From Methylobacterium sp. J-026 (GTDB taxonomy: Bacteria; Pseudomonadota; Alphaproteobacteria; Rhizobiales; Beijerinckiaceae), in the NCBI RefSeq assembly GCF_022829585.1, contig NZ_JAKSYC010000284.1, forward strand, positions 49,431 through 113,430: a DNA stretch of 64,000 bases. Reading direction: 5' to 3'. This document shows, piece by piece, positions 8,133-16,689 of the stretch; the stretch's first letter is position 1; the number at the start of each line of letters is the position of its first letter. The position numbers were made by a program, and so were the translations under genes. Under the pieces are notes generated by a model. It was not told where the DNA came from. It saw only the letters and a program-made list of their open reading frames with translations, and did not search any database.

Positions 8133-9269
8133 ATGGCCGCGCGTTCGCCCGGGATGTTGCCCTCGCCCGCCCCGGTCCTCGAAACCCCCGATCGCCGGGA
8201 GCGCCCAAGGCCGATCCGCCTCTGGCAGCCCCGGCGGGTGCTGGCGACGCCGGCGGCGCTGGAGCACGCCCATGGCCGGGCCATGCTCGACCGCGCCGAG
8301 GCGCTGGGCCTGCCGGTGGAGCGCCTCGCATCGAACCGCCTGCCGAGCCCGCGCGAGCCCGACCCGCGCCGGGCCTACGCGGCCGCCAAGGCGACCCTCG
8401 CCCTCACGGTGGCGCCGCCCACCAAGCTGCGGCTCCAGCCGATCCCGCCCTCGGCCGACTGGCGCTTCGATCTCGCCGAGGGCTGCCCGGCCCATTGCCA
8501 GTACTGCTACCTCGCGGGCTCCCTCCAGGGGCCGCCGGTGACCCGTGCCTACGCCAATCTCGACGCGATCCTGGGCAATCTCGAAGCCTATGCCGGGCGC
8601 GGCACGGTGACCTCGGCCTCCGCCGAGCGCGCGCAGGAGGGAACCACCTTCGAGGCCTCCTGCTACACCGATCCGCTGGGCATCGAGCATCTCACCGGCT
8701 CGCTGTCCGCGGCGATCCGCCATTTCGGCGCCTGGGACGCGCCGGTGCAGCTGCGCTTCACCACGAAGTTCGCCGCGGTCGCGCCGCTCCTCGACCTGCC
8801 GCACAACGGCCGGACCCGGATCCGCGTCTCGGTCAATGCCCGGGCCGCCACCCGCTACGAGGGGGGAACCGACCCGCTCGACGCCCGGCTCGCGGCCCTG
8901 GGGCAGATGGCGCGGGCCGGCTATCCCGTGGGCCTGACCATCGCGCCGATCCTGCCGGTCGAAGGTTGGGAGGCGGGCTATGCCGAGCTGATCCGCGCGG
9001 CCGCCGACGCCCTTGCCGGCGTGCCGGACCTCGACCTCACCGCAGAGTTGATCACCCACCGCTTCACCCCCGGATCCAAGACGGTCCTGCGCGGCTGGTA
9101 TCCGGGCTCGGACCTGCCCCTGGACGAGGCCGACCGCGTGGAGAAACGCACCAAGTTCGGCTCGGTGAAATACGTGTTCCCGAAGCCGCTGATGCAGGCG
9201 ATGCGCGCCCATCTGACGACATGTCTCGCCCGTGACCTGCCCGCGGCGCGGGTGCTCTACTGGACCTGA
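8133..9269 (+). CDS. Spore photoproduct lyase-like radical SAM protein
   Basis: A 378-residue radical SAM protein of the spore photoproduct lyase family. The 4Fe-4S cluster motif CxxxCxxC is present at Cys118, Cys122 and Cys125. A later cysteine (Cys177 in FEASCYTDPLGIEHLTG) lies in the block that contains the hydrogen-atom donor Cys141 of Bacillus SPL, so the catalytic set looks complete. The host is not a spore former. Such proteins occur in many alphaproteobacteria and their substrate there is not known to me. A divergent gap of 52 bp separates it from the AlgX-like gene, and the 2H phosphoesterase gene follows 26 bp later. Confidence 0.88.
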   Translation: MAARSPGMLPSPAPVLETPDRRERPRPIRLWQPRRVLATPAALEHAHGRAMLDRAEALGLPVERLASNRLPSPREPDPRRAYAAAKATLALTVAPPTKLRLQPIPPSADWRFDLAEGCPAHCQYCYLAGSLQGPPVTRAYANLDAILGNLEAYAGRGTVTSASAERAQEGTTFEASCYTDPLGIEHLTGSLSAAIRHFGAWDAPVQLRFTTKFAAVAPLLDLPHNGRTRIRVSVNARAATRYEGGTDPLDARLAALGQMARAGYPVGLTIAPILPVEGWEAGYAELIRAAADALAGVPDLDLTAELITHRFTPGSKTVLRGWYPGSDLPLDEADRVEKRTKFGSVKYVFPKPLMQAMRAHLTTCLARDLPAARVLYWT

Positions 9270-9295
9270 GCGGCCACGGGCGCCATCTCGGCCGC

Positions 9296-9814
9296 ATGAC
9301 CGAGACCGCCCCCCTGATCCTGACCCTCGCCTTCGACGAGCCGACCTTCGTCCGCTTCGACGGCGAGCGACGCCGGCATTTCCCCGAATCCCTGAATGTC
9401 ATCCCCGCCCACGCCACGCTGTTCCATCACCTGCCCGGGGACCGGGAGCGCGGCGTGATCGCGGCGGTCGCCGCCCTCGCGCGCACGGTCCCGCCCCCGG
9501 AGGTCGCGGTGACGGGCCTGCGCTTCACCGGACGCGGCGTCGCCTACGTGCTGGACGCGCCGGCCCTGGCGGCCTTCCGGAGCCGCCTCGCCGCCGAGTT
9601 CGAACCCTATCTGACGGCACAGGACCGGCAGGGCTGGCGCCCGCACGTGACGGTGCAGAACAAGGTCGCACCGGACGTGGCGCGCCGGCTCCACGCCGAT
9701 CTGGCGGCGGGCTTCATGCCGTTCCGCTTCACCGCCCCGGCGACCCGGCTGTGGCGCTATCTCGGCGGGCCCTGGGAGGCGGTCGCCCGCCTCGCCTTCG
9801 GGGAGAACGCCTGA
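9296..9814 (+). CDS. 2'-5' RNA ligase family / 2H phosphoesterase
   Basis: A 172-residue protein with the two HxT motifs that define the 2H phosphoesterase superfamily: HAT at 39-41 and HVT at 117-119. Members hydrolyse 2',3'-cyclic phosphodiesters or ligate 2'-5' RNA ends, and the in vivo substrate is unknown. It follows the SPL-like gene by 26 bp and overlaps the start of the PAP2 gene by one base (TGATG), so the three genes are probably one transcript. Confidence 0.9.
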   Translation: MTETAPLILTLAFDEPTFVRFDGERRRHFPESLNVIPAHATLFHHLPGDRERGVIAAVAALARTVPPPEVAVTGLRFTGRGVAYVLDAPALAAFRSRLAAEFEPYLTAQDRQGWRPHVTVQNKVAPDVARRLHADLAAGFMPFRFTAPATRLWRYLGGPWEAVARLAFGENA

Positions 9815-10590
9815 TGGCTCGGGACAACCGTGCCGTGCCGGTCCCGGGCGGCATGCGACGTAACCGGCTGATCGAGCCCGCCACGGCTGTCTGGCTCCGG
9901 CTGCGCCTCAACGAGGTCGGGCCCCTGGTCGCCCTGCTCGGCCTGAGCATCCTCGGCTACGGCTTCTTCTACCTCGCCCATGAGGTCGGCGAGGGCTCCA
10001 CGGCGGCCCTCGACCGGCGCATCCTGCTCGCCCTGCGCAACCCGGCCGACCTCGCCGATCCGATCGGGCCGCCCTGGCTCGAGGAGACAATGCGCGACAT
10101 CACCGGTCTCGGCAGCGTCTTCACGGTCCTGTTCCTGACCTGTGCGATCGCCGCCTATCTGGCGGTGTCCGGCCGGCGGCGGATCGGCCTCTACGTGCTC
10201 GCGGCCGTCGGCAGCGGCGAGTTGGTCTCGACGGTGCTCAAGCTCTTCTACCAGCGGCCGCGGCCGGACCTCGTCCCCCACGGCATGGAGGTGTTCACCG
10301 CGAGCTTCCCGAGCGGGCACGCCACCATGTCGGCCATCGCCTACCTGACGCTGGCGACCCTGGTGGCGCGGGTGGAGCGCCACCGGCGGGCGAAGGCCCT
10401 GGTGCTCGGGCTCGGCGTCGCCGTGACCCTGCTGGTCGGCATCAGCCGGATCTATCTCGGCGTCCACTGGCCCAGCGACGTCCTGGCCGGCTGGTGCATC
10501 GGCGCGGCCTGGGCATGCCTGTGCTGGTTCGTCGCCCTCCAATTGCAGCGCCGCGGCGAGGTCGAGGCCCCGGACCCACCGCCCGCGTGA
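9814..10590 (+). CDS. PAP2-family membrane phosphatase
   Basis: A 258-residue integral membrane protein with about six hydrophobic segments. All three PAP2 signatures are intact: KLFYQRPRP (143-151), PSGH (166-169) and SRIYLGVHWPSD (211-222), which supply the catalytic His pair and Arg. The family dephosphorylates lipid phosphates such as phosphatidic acid or undecaprenyl pyrophosphate. The start at 9814 overlaps the previous stop, which explains the longer open frame from 9232 as an overlap. The exact lipid substrate cannot be inferred. Confidence 0.93.
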   Translation: MARDNRAVPVPGGMRRNRLIEPATAVWLRLRLNEVGPLVALLGLSILGYGFFYLAHEVGEGSTAALDRRILLALRNPADLADPIGPPWLEETMRDITGLGSVFTVLFLTCAIAAYLAVSGRRRIGLYVLAAVGSGELVSTVLKLFYQRPRPDLVPHGMEVFTASFPSGHATMSAIAYLTLATLVARVERHRRAKALVLGLGVAVTLLVGISRIYLGVHWPSDVLAGWCIGAAWACLCWFVALQLQRRGEVEAPDPPPA

Positions 10591-10737
10591 CGACGCGTCC
10601 GCGCGCCGCGCAGCTTTGTGGAAACAGCCCGGAACCTGGCGGCGTTCATAAGCGAAACGGGTGCGCCATCGGCGCCCCGGGCCCATAACCCCGGCGCCCC
10701 GGCGCCACCCTTCCGATGCTGCGACACGGCGAGGCCC

Positions 10738-12036
10738 ATGGCGGACGATACGCGGCTCTCTCGACGCACCCTCCTCGCCGCCGGGAGCGCCCTGGCGGGT
10801 GCCACGATCGGCGGCGGCGCGCAGGCGGCCCCGCCGGCACCCTCGGTCCCGGCCGATACCGGCGCGGTCCAGGGTGGACGGGTGATGTTCCCGAACTGGC
10901 GCGGGCCGGGCGATCGTCCGCCCGCGCCGACCCCGGCCCCGCAGCCGCCCGGCCAGCGCGTCGGCTACTGCGTCGTCGGCCTCGGACGCCTGAGCCTCGA
11001 CGAGATCCTGCCGGCCTTCGGGGAGGCCAAGCGCTCGCGGCTCGCCGCGGTGATGTCGGGCTCCCCCGACAAGGCCAAGCTCGTGGCGCGCCAGTACGGC
11101 CTGCCGGAGGACGCGGTCTACGGCTACGACGAATGGGACCGGCTCCGGGCCAATCCCGATGTCCACGCGGTCTACGTGGTGACGCCCAACGGCGTCCACC
11201 GGGACAACGTCCTGGCGGCGGCGGCCGCGGGCAAGCAAATCCTCTGTGAGAAGCCAATGGCGGTCTCCTCGCAGGAATGCCGCGACATGATCGCGGCCTG
11301 CGCCGGGGCCAACGTCAAGCTGATGATCGCCTATCGCTGCCAGTACGAGCCGCATAACCGCGCCGTGATCCGGCTCGCGCGCACCGGCGAATTCGGCAAG
11401 CCGCGGCTGATCCAGGCGTTCAACGGGCAGACCACCGGTCTCCCGGAGCAGTGGCGCCTCCGGAAGGCGCTGTCGGGCGGTGGCGCGCTGCCGGATATCG
11501 GCCTCTACTGCCTGAACACAGCCCGCGCCGTGCTCGGCGAGGAGCCGGATCTGATTCAGGCGCAGATCCATTCGCCGCCCGACGACCCCAAATACCGCGA
11601 GGTCGAGGAGACGGTGAGCTTCACGATGCGGTTCCCGTCGGGCGTGATCGCGCAGTGCCTGTCGAGCTACGGCGTCTACGAGGCGCGCAGCCTGACTCTG
11701 CACACCGGTAACGCCTCGGTCGATCTCCAGAACGCCTTCGCCTATGAGGGCCAGCGCCTGTTCGTGAGCCACAAGGACGGAAAGGCCGGCGCCCGGAACG
11801 AGAGGATCCTGACCGCGAAGAACCAGTTCGCCCTGGAGATGGACCATTTCTCCCGATGCATCCAGGAGAACCTGCGTCCGCGCACCCCCGGCGAGGAGGG
11901 GTTGCAGGATCAGGTGCTGATGGAGGCGATCTACGAGGCCGCCCGCACCGGCGCCCCGGTGAAGGTCGGGCCGCCGCCCGGCGCGGGATCAGGCCTCGAC
12001 GTGACCCGGGGGCCGGAGCCGGAGGAGGCGGGCTGA
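10738..12036 (+). CDS. Tat-exported Gfo/Idh/MocA oxidoreductase (glucose-fructose oxidoreductase-like)
   Basis: A 432-residue oxidoreductase with a twin-arginine signal (LSRRTLLAAG at 7-16, then a hydrophobic run). The Rossmann domain opens with YCVVGLGRLS, followed by the family motif CEKPMA and the substrate-domain block DIGLYCLNTAR, whose Tyr matches the catalytic Tyr of Zymomonas glucose-fructose oxidoreductase. A Pro-rich linker (about 55-72) follows the signal, as in that enzyme. It should fold with NADP in the cytoplasm and then be exported. The ATG at 10738 is chosen because the twin-arginine motif comes seven residues later. Substrate is inference. Confidence 0.9.
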   Translation: MADDTRLSRRTLLAAGSALAGATIGGGAQAAPPAPSVPADTGAVQGGRVMFPNWRGPGDRPPAPTPAPQPPGQRVGYCVVGLGRLSLDEILPAFGEAKRSRLAAVMSGSPDKAKLVARQYGLPEDAVYGYDEWDRLRANPDVHAVYVVTPNGVHRDNVLAAAAAGKQILCEKPMAVSSQECRDMIAACAGANVKLMIAYRCQYEPHNRAVIRLARTGEFGKPRLIQAFNGQTTGLPEQWRLRKALSGGGALPDIGLYCLNTARAVLGEEPDLIQAQIHSPPDDPKYREVEETVSFTMRFPSGVIAQCLSSYGVYEARSLTLHTGNASVDLQNAFAYEGQRLFVSHKDGKAGARNERILTAKNQFALEMDHFSRCIQENLRPRTPGEEGLQDQVLMEAIYEAARTGAPVKVGPPPGAGSGLDVTRGPEPEEAG

Positions 12037-12059
12037 GTGCCGGCGGTTAACTGAGAAAG

Positions 12060-12515
12060 TCAGGCCACGCGCTTGCGCAGGACGCCCTTCTTCCCGCCTG
12101 GAGGGATCGGCGCCACTTCCGTCGCGCGTCGATCGAGTGCGAGGTGAAAGAAAAACGCCTTGTCGATGTCAACATGATTCACGCGGAAGCTCCAGACCTC
12201 TCGGACCCCTTCCGTTAGCGTCTTGGGCAGGGACGCAAGATCGTCGAGCACCTGCCGAGACGTGTTGAAGAAGAACAGGTCGTCCCGGTTTATGCAGTCG
12301 GAGAAACCGGTCTGACGGACCGCATCCGTGAGCCTGATGACCGAGAGCGGACCGTGGGCTTGAACGTTGGGGCTGGCGATCCCGAGCATCCACGTGTCGT
12401 ACGACAGCTGCCGGAACCACATCGCTGCTGCGACCGGCAAGCCGGCCTTCTCCAGCGCAGCGACAAACCGTCGGCCGACACCGATATCATCGTCTACCAG
12501 TGACGTCTTATCCAT
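12060..12515 (-). CDS. Hypothetical partner of HEPN protein
   Basis: A 151-residue soluble protein starting MDKTSLVDDDIGVGRR. I recall similar N-termini (DKTSLVEKDIxxGRRL) in uncharacterised proteins of many bacteria, but know no function. It has no helix-turn-helix and no nucleotidyltransferase GSxxxGxxxxxSDxD motif, so it is not the usual MNT antitoxin. Its start lies within the 3' end of the HEPN gene (22 bp overlap), so the two are translated together. The C-terminus is basic (GGKKGVLRKRVA). Confidence 0.65.
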   Translation of the reverse strand: MDKTSLVDDDIGVGRRFVAALEKAGLPVAAAMWFRQLSYDTWMLGIASPNVQAHGPLSVIRLTDAVRQTGFSDCINRDDLFFFNTSRQVLDDLASLPKTLTEGVREVWSFRVNHVDIDKAFFFHLALDRRATEVAPIPPGGKKGVLRKRVA

Positions 12516-12907
12516 GGCATCACACCGGATCGCCGCCGCGCGACGGCATCGAGCATATCGTGTGCTTCCTCCTCTGACCACTCGGCGTAACGGGCCTCGA
12601 CCGTCCACTTCGCCACGATATCCCAGGCATCGAGAAAGGGTGGATCGCGCAAGGCGGCGACCAGCCGCTGGTCGCGCAGCTCCGCTAGGATGACGAGCCG
12701 TGACAGGTCGTGGGTGTGTATGTCGTTGGCGAATTGCCGGAGTGGCCACGTCGCGCTGCGGAACGACCGCGCGATCCGCGCCTTGAGGGCGCATTCGACC
12801 GCCAGCCCGGCCAGATAATAGGCGACGCTGAACTGTCCGGCCGCCAGGAGGGTCTGTGCGGCGCGTAGATGATCCTCCGCGCGCCTCTTCCACGCCCGTC
12901 GGTTCAT
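12494..12907 (-). CDS. HEPN-domain protein
   Basis: A 137-residue all-helical protein with the HEPN-like pattern: ARDHL-type opening helix (RRAEDHLRAAQTLL), central helix GLAVECALKARI, and a HTHDLSRLV segment. HEPN proteins include toxin RNases and nucleotide-binding partners. The canonical Rx4-6H RNase motif is not obvious, so nuclease activity is doubtful. It overlaps the downstream hypothetical gene by 22 bp, suggesting a two-gene functional module. It sits at the edge of the flagellar cluster, 20 bp from the end of flgH but on the same strand. Confidence 0.75.
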   Translation of the reverse strand: MNRRAWKRRAEDHLRAAQTLLAAGQFSVAYYLAGLAVECALKARIARSFRSATWPLRQFANDIHTHDLSRLVILAELRDQRLVAALRDPPFLDAWDIVAKWTVEARYAEWSEEEAHDMLDAVARRRSGVMPWIRRHW

Positions 12908-12927
12908 GGGCCGCCCGAATCATCACC

Positions 12928-13677
12928 TCAGAACGGCAGCAGGATGTCCACGATCTGCTGGCCGTAGCGCGGCTGCTGCACGTCGGTGATCTGGCCGCGG
13001 CCGCCATAGGCGATCCGGGCCTGGGCGATCTTGGCCGAGTCGATGGTGTTGTCGGATTCGATGTCCTCCGGCCGGACCACGCCGGCGACGACCATCTCGC
13101 GGATCTCGAAATTGACCCGGATCTCCTGCTTGCCCTCGACCACGAGGTTGCCGTTGGGCAGGACCTGCGTGACCACGGCGGCGACGTTGGTGGTCACGGT
13201 CTCGGCGCGCTGGACCGATCCGACGCCGTCGTTGGAGGTCGCCGAGGTGGCGGAGAGCAGGGCGGTTGCGCCGACCCCGAGGGACTTTCCGACCGCGTTG
13301 TTCTCGAGTCCCAGGGCGTTCGGCAAGCCGAAGCTCTCGGTGTTGGCCCGGGTCCGCTTGGTCTCGTTGCTGATGTTGGCCTGATCGGTGACGTTGACCT
13401 TCACGGTCAGGATGTCGCCGAGCCGGGCCGCGCGCTGGTCCTTGAAGAAGGCGCGCGAGCCGGTGCGCCAGAGCGAGTTCGGCGCGTAGGAGACCGGCTG
13501 CACGTCGGGCATCGGCATCCGGACCGGCTTGTAGCCGGGCTGGCTGGTCGGATCCTCGATCGCCGACAGGGCTGGCGTCGCGCCGACCTGCGACAGCCGG
13601 TCGGCGGTGTTGCAGGCGCCGAGCGCCCCGGCGATCAGCGCGGCGGCGAGCGGGTTCAGGACGGTGCGCGGGGCCAT
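12928..13677 (-). CDS. flgH: Flagellar L-ring protein FlgH
   Basis: FlgH forms the outer-membrane L-ring of the flagellar basal body. The 249-residue precursor has a lipoprotein signal with lipobox LGAC (Cys22). The mature protein shows the family blocks LGDILTVKV, a Gly/Ser-rich centre, and the closing VRPEDI-x-SDNTI and ARIAYGGRGQI. It is the last gene of the minus-strand arm flgF-flgG-flgA-flgH. The P-ring gene flgI is not adjacent, unlike the flgA-flgI-flgH order of many relatives, and must lie elsewhere. Confidence 0.97.
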   Translation of the reverse strand: MAPRTVLNPLAAALIAGALGACNTADRLSQVGATPALSAIEDPTSQPGYKPVRMPMPDVQPVSYAPNSLWRTGSRAFFKDQRAARLGDILTVKVNVTDQANISNETKRTRANTESFGLPNALGLENNAVGKSLGVGATALLSATSATSNDGVGSVQRAETVTTNVAAVVTQVLPNGNLVVEGKQEIRVNFEIREMVVAGVVRPEDIESDNTIDSAKIAQARIAYGGRGQITDVQQPRYGQQIVDILLPF

Positions 13678-13734
13678 CGGGGTACTCTCGGGCTACTCTT
13701 GCGGTCTACGCGTGGACCACGCCGAAACGGGCGA

Positions 13735-14865
13735 TCAGCGCAGGGAGGCGGTCGCCTGGATGGGGGCGGCGGCCTGCTGGGTCGCCGGGCCGGGGCCCAC
13801 CGAGACCCGGCCCGGGCCGATCACGGTCGCCTGCAGGACCTTCTGGGAGGCCGTGTTGACGACATTGACGACGGCGCCGAGGCGGCCGCCCTGGTTGGCG
13901 AGGCCGCGCATCGCCAGGCTGATGCTGGGCGTCTCGTAGACGATGGTCACGCTCTCGCCCCGGGTGACGAGTTCGGGCGGGGCCGTGTCTCCGGTCCGCA
14001 GCACGGTTCCGGCCGCCAGGGCGTGCTGGGCGACCTCACCGGCGACCGCGCCGGCGCTCGCCAGGGCGTCCGCGGCCACCGCCTCGCGCGGGCGCCGGTC
14101 GGTGACGAGGTCGCCGGCCTTCACCGTCTCGCCGCGGTCGAGGGCGCGGGTGAGGACCGCCACCTCGCGCATCTCGAGGACCACGCCGGAGACGCGCAGC
14201 GACGCCTGCCGCTCGCCCAGGCTGACGAGCCCCGCGACCCGGCGGGAGCGCGGATCGTAGGTCAGGTCCACGGCCGCGGCCTGGCCCTGGAGGTCGACCG
14301 GCGCCAGGAGCGTCGGACCATCGCCGTCGAACCGGACCGACAGGTTGCGCGGGTCGAGGCCGTAGCCGGTCTCCAACCCGTGCTTGAGCGCGGCCTCGAT
14401 CTCCGGCGGCCCGATCCGGCGGGCCGCGCGCTGCACGGCGATCTGCAGCCGGCCGCCGGTCTCGATGCCGGTGAGGCCCAGCGCTTCGACGGCCTCGAGG
14501 ATGCGGCGGCTCTGGATCGTCCCGGTGGCACCGAGGGCGGGCGAGCGGAACAGCGGACGTGCCGCCAGGGCGGTCGGCGCCCCCTCGATCAGGTCGGCGA
14601 GCGTCAGCACGTCGCCGCGGGCGGTCACGTCGCCGCGCAGGCGCAGGCCCTCCGCCCGGGCTATCGCCGGGATCGCCAGGGCGCCGAGCATCGCGACGGT
14701 CAGCACGGCCAGCACCGCGCGCACCACCGGAGCCATTCCTAGGGGCGTGACCCGCGGGCGGGGTCGGCGGAGGATCGGGTTGAGGTCGGACTCGTCCTCG
14801 CCCGTGCCGACGAGGGGCAGGGCGAGGAAATCGGAGGCGGAGTCGGGGAGCAGACCGGTATTCAT
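13735..14865 (-). CDS. flgA: Flagellar P-ring formation chaperone FlgA
   Basis: FlgA is a periplasmic chaperone for P-ring (FlgI) assembly. Motifs seen are RGETVKAGDLVTDRRP and the C-terminal SAF-type domain (VAQHALAAGTVLRTGD, then ESVTIVYETPSISL). The open frame gives 376 residues. An alternative ATG at 14736 gives 333 residues and starts directly with a signal peptide (MAPVVRAVLAVLTVAML, cleavage after ARA). That start looks more natural for export, while the ATG at 14865 is 25 bp after the flgG stop. The 43 extra residues would be an N-terminal cytoplasmic tail. The start is therefore unsure, but the identity is not. Confidence 0.92.
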   Translation of the reverse strand: MNTGLLPDSASDFLALPLVGTGEDESDLNPILRRPRPRVTPLGMAPVVRAVLAVLTVAMLGALAIPAIARAEGLRLRGDVTARGDVLTLADLIEGAPTALAARPLFRSPALGATGTIQSRRILEAVEALGLTGIETGGRLQIAVQRAARRIGPPEIEAALKHGLETGYGLDPRNLSVRFDGDGPTLLAPVDLQGQAAAVDLTYDPRSRRVAGLVSLGERQASLRVSGVVLEMREVAVLTRALDRGETVKAGDLVTDRRPREAVAADALASAGAVAGEVAQHALAAGTVLRTGDTAPPELVTRGESVTIVYETPSISLAMRGLANQGGRLGAVVNVVNTASQKVLQATVIGPGRVSVGPGPATQQAAAPIQATASLR

Positions 14866-14890
14866 GATCTTGAACCTGAAGGCGGTGCGC

Positions 14891-15682
14891 TTAGCCGCGG
14901 AACATCTGCGAGGCGGTGGAGAGCATCTGGTCGGCCGCGGTGACGACCTTCGAGTTCATCTCGTAGGCGCGCTGCGCCGCGATCAGCGACGAGATCTCCG
15001 TGACGGCATTGACGTTGGCCTCCTCCAGGTAGCTCTGCTGGAGGTTGCCGAAGCCCTCGGCGCCGGGCAGGCCGCTGATCGCCGGCCCGGAGGCGGCGGT
15101 CTCGACGAACAGGTTGTCGCCGATCGATTCGAGGCCGACCTTGTTGACGAAGCGCGAGAGCTGGAACTGGCCGAGCGCCTGCGGCGCCGTCTGGCCCGGC
15201 AGCGTCGCCTGGACGGCGCCGGTGGCGCTGATCGTCACCGAGGTCGCGGTCTGCGGCACGGTGATGGCCGGATCGAGCAGGTAACCGTCCCGGGTCACGA
15301 GCTGGCCCGAGGCCGAGAGATCGAAGGAGCCGTCCCGGGTGTAGCCGGTGCGGCCGTCCGGCATGGTCACACGGTAGAAGCCCTCGCCGCGGATGGCGAC
15401 GTCGTAGTCCTTCTCCGTGGAGGTGAGGGTGCCCTGCGACATCACCCGGGCGGTCGAGGTGGTCTTCACGCCCGAGCCGATCGCCAGCCCGGCGGGGAGC
15501 TGCGTGTTCTGCTCGGAGGTGGAGGAGCCGGCCCGGCGCAGGTTCTGGTAGAGCAGATCCTGGAAGTGCACCTGCTGGCGCTTGTATCCGGTGGTACGCA
15601 GGTTCGCGATGTTGTTGGAGATGACCTGGACGTTCAGCTCCTGGGCCGCCATTCCGGTGGCGGCGGAGTAGAGGGCGCGCAT
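14891..15682 (-). CDS. flgG: Flagellar distal rod protein FlgG
   Basis: FlgG forms the distal rod. The 263-residue protein has the N-terminal rod motif MRALYSAATGMAAQELNVQ and SNNIANLRTTGYK, the central FlgG domain with GYTRDGSFDL, and the C-terminal coiled coil EISSLIAAQRAYEMNSK. Length is the usual ~262 residues. The flgF gene ends 11 bp upstream and flgA starts 25 bp downstream, all on the minus strand. Confidence 0.98.
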   Translation of the reverse strand: MRALYSAATGMAAQELNVQVISNNIANLRTTGYKRQQVHFQDLLYQNLRRAGSSTSEQNTQLPAGLAIGSGVKTTSTARVMSQGTLTSTEKDYDVAIRGEGFYRVTMPDGRTGYTRDGSFDLSASGQLVTRDGYLLDPAITVPQTATSVTISATGAVQATLPGQTAPQALGQFQLSRFVNKVGLESIGDNLFVETAASGPAISGLPGAEGFGNLQQSYLEEANVNAVTEISSLIAAQRAYEMNSKVVTAADQMLSTASQMFRG

Positions 15683-15693
15683 CGCCGGTCCCC

Positions 15694-16434
15694 TTAGGCG
15701 ACGTTGGCGAGGCGGCTGATCGCCGTGCCCCGCAACTCGTCGAGGCGCGTGATCATGCTCGACACCATGGTGTAGGACCGGTTCACGTCCATGAGCCGGG
15801 TCATCTCGATCACCGGGCGGACGTTCGACCGTTCCAGGGCGCCGGATTCGACGCGGCCTTCGAGGCCGGCCGGGGTCGCGGCCTCCGGCGAGGCGTAGAG
15901 GTTACCGCCCTCGTTGGTGAGCCGCTGGGGGTTGGCGAAGGTGACCAGCTTGATCTTGCCGCGGATGCCCAGATTGGTCGACACCGTGCCGTCGGAGCCA
16001 ATGGCGAGGCCGGTCTCCTGCGCGTTGATGCTGATCGGGCCGCCGTCGCCCACGACCGGGTCGCCGTCGCTGGTCACCAGGGTGCCCTGCGCGTTGATCT
16101 CGAAGGCGCCGTTGCGGGTGTAGCGTTCCCCCTGGGCCGATTGCACGGCGATGAAGGCCGGTCCCTTGATGGCGACGTTGAGCGGGTTGCCGGTCTGCTC
16201 GATCGGGCCCTGCCCCAGGTCGAGGGTGGTGCCCTGGTCGATGACGTAGGACAGGCGCCGGTCCGGCCGGGCGAAGGAATCCGCGCTCGCCACCGGCATC
16301 AGGTATTCCTGGAAGCGGCTGCTGCGGGCCTTGAACCCAGTGGTCGACACGTTCGCCATGTTGTTGCCGATCACGTCCAGCTCGCGCTGAAGCGCCATCT
16401 GGCTCGACACGCCGACGAGGAGAGCATTCTGCAT
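15694..16434 (-). CDS. flgF: Flagellar proximal rod protein FlgF
   Basis: FlgF is a proximal rod subunit. The 246-residue protein starts MQNALLVGVSSQMALQRELD and carries the rod motif GNNMANVSTTGFKARSS, the FlgE/F/G repeat RYTRNGAFEI and the C-terminal helix EMTRLMDVNRSYTMVSSMI. The ATG at 16434 is preferred over the in-frame start at 16479, whose 15 extra residues are Arg-rich and not family-like. It is the first gene of the leftward arm; the divergent gap to fliL (16435-16689) carries the CtrA-type box. Confidence 0.97.
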   Translation of the reverse strand: MQNALLVGVSSQMALQRELDVIGNNMANVSTTGFKARSSRFQEYLMPVASADSFARPDRRLSYVIDQGTTLDLGQGPIEQTGNPLNVAIKGPAFIAVQSAQGERYTRNGAFEINAQGTLVTSDGDPVVGDGGPISINAQETGLAIGSDGTVSTNLGIRGKIKLVTFANPQRLTNEGGNLYASPEAATPAGLEGRVESGALERSNVRPVIEMTRLMDVNRSYTMVSSMITRLDELRGTAISRLANVA

Positions 16435-16612
16435 CGTGGACTCTGGGACTCGCGTGCCGCGGCGGCGGCAACGATCCATTCAGCATGCGGCATGCCACGG
16501 GAATCCGTTCGGAATTTCCGTTAATCTGTAGGGACTTGATTGTGAATCCGGTGGTCCTCGCGGCGGGTCGGGGCTGCGCTGCGGCAATCCTGGCCCGGCA
16601 GGAATTGCCGGC

Positions 16613-16628
16613 TTAACGGCGCGTTAAC
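16613..16628. promoter_or_regulatory. CtrA-type box in flgF/fliL divergent region
   Basis: The sequence TTAACGGCGCGTTAAC matches the alphaproteobacterial CtrA consensus TTAA-N7-TTAAC exactly. It lies 62 bp upstream of the fliL ATG and 179 bp upstream of the flgF ATG, the usual place for CtrA control of a flagellar operon. It may serve both arms. Binding is inferred from the consensus. Confidence 0.7.
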
Positions 16629-16689
16629 CGTGATGCTCCGATATCGAGGCGTACCCGGGCGCGGATTCCGGCGAGAGAGCATTATTGCC

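Noticed and set aside
9757..11847. A 696-codon minus-strand open frame
   Set aside because: Antisense to the PAP2 and oxidoreductase genes; no domain.
12856..14742. A 628-codon plus-strand open frame
   Set aside because: It is antisense to flgH and flgA, which have clear family motifs.
16590..16608. A sigma-54-like GG/GC pair upstream of fliL
   Set aside because: The spacing between GG and GC is 13, not the required 10.
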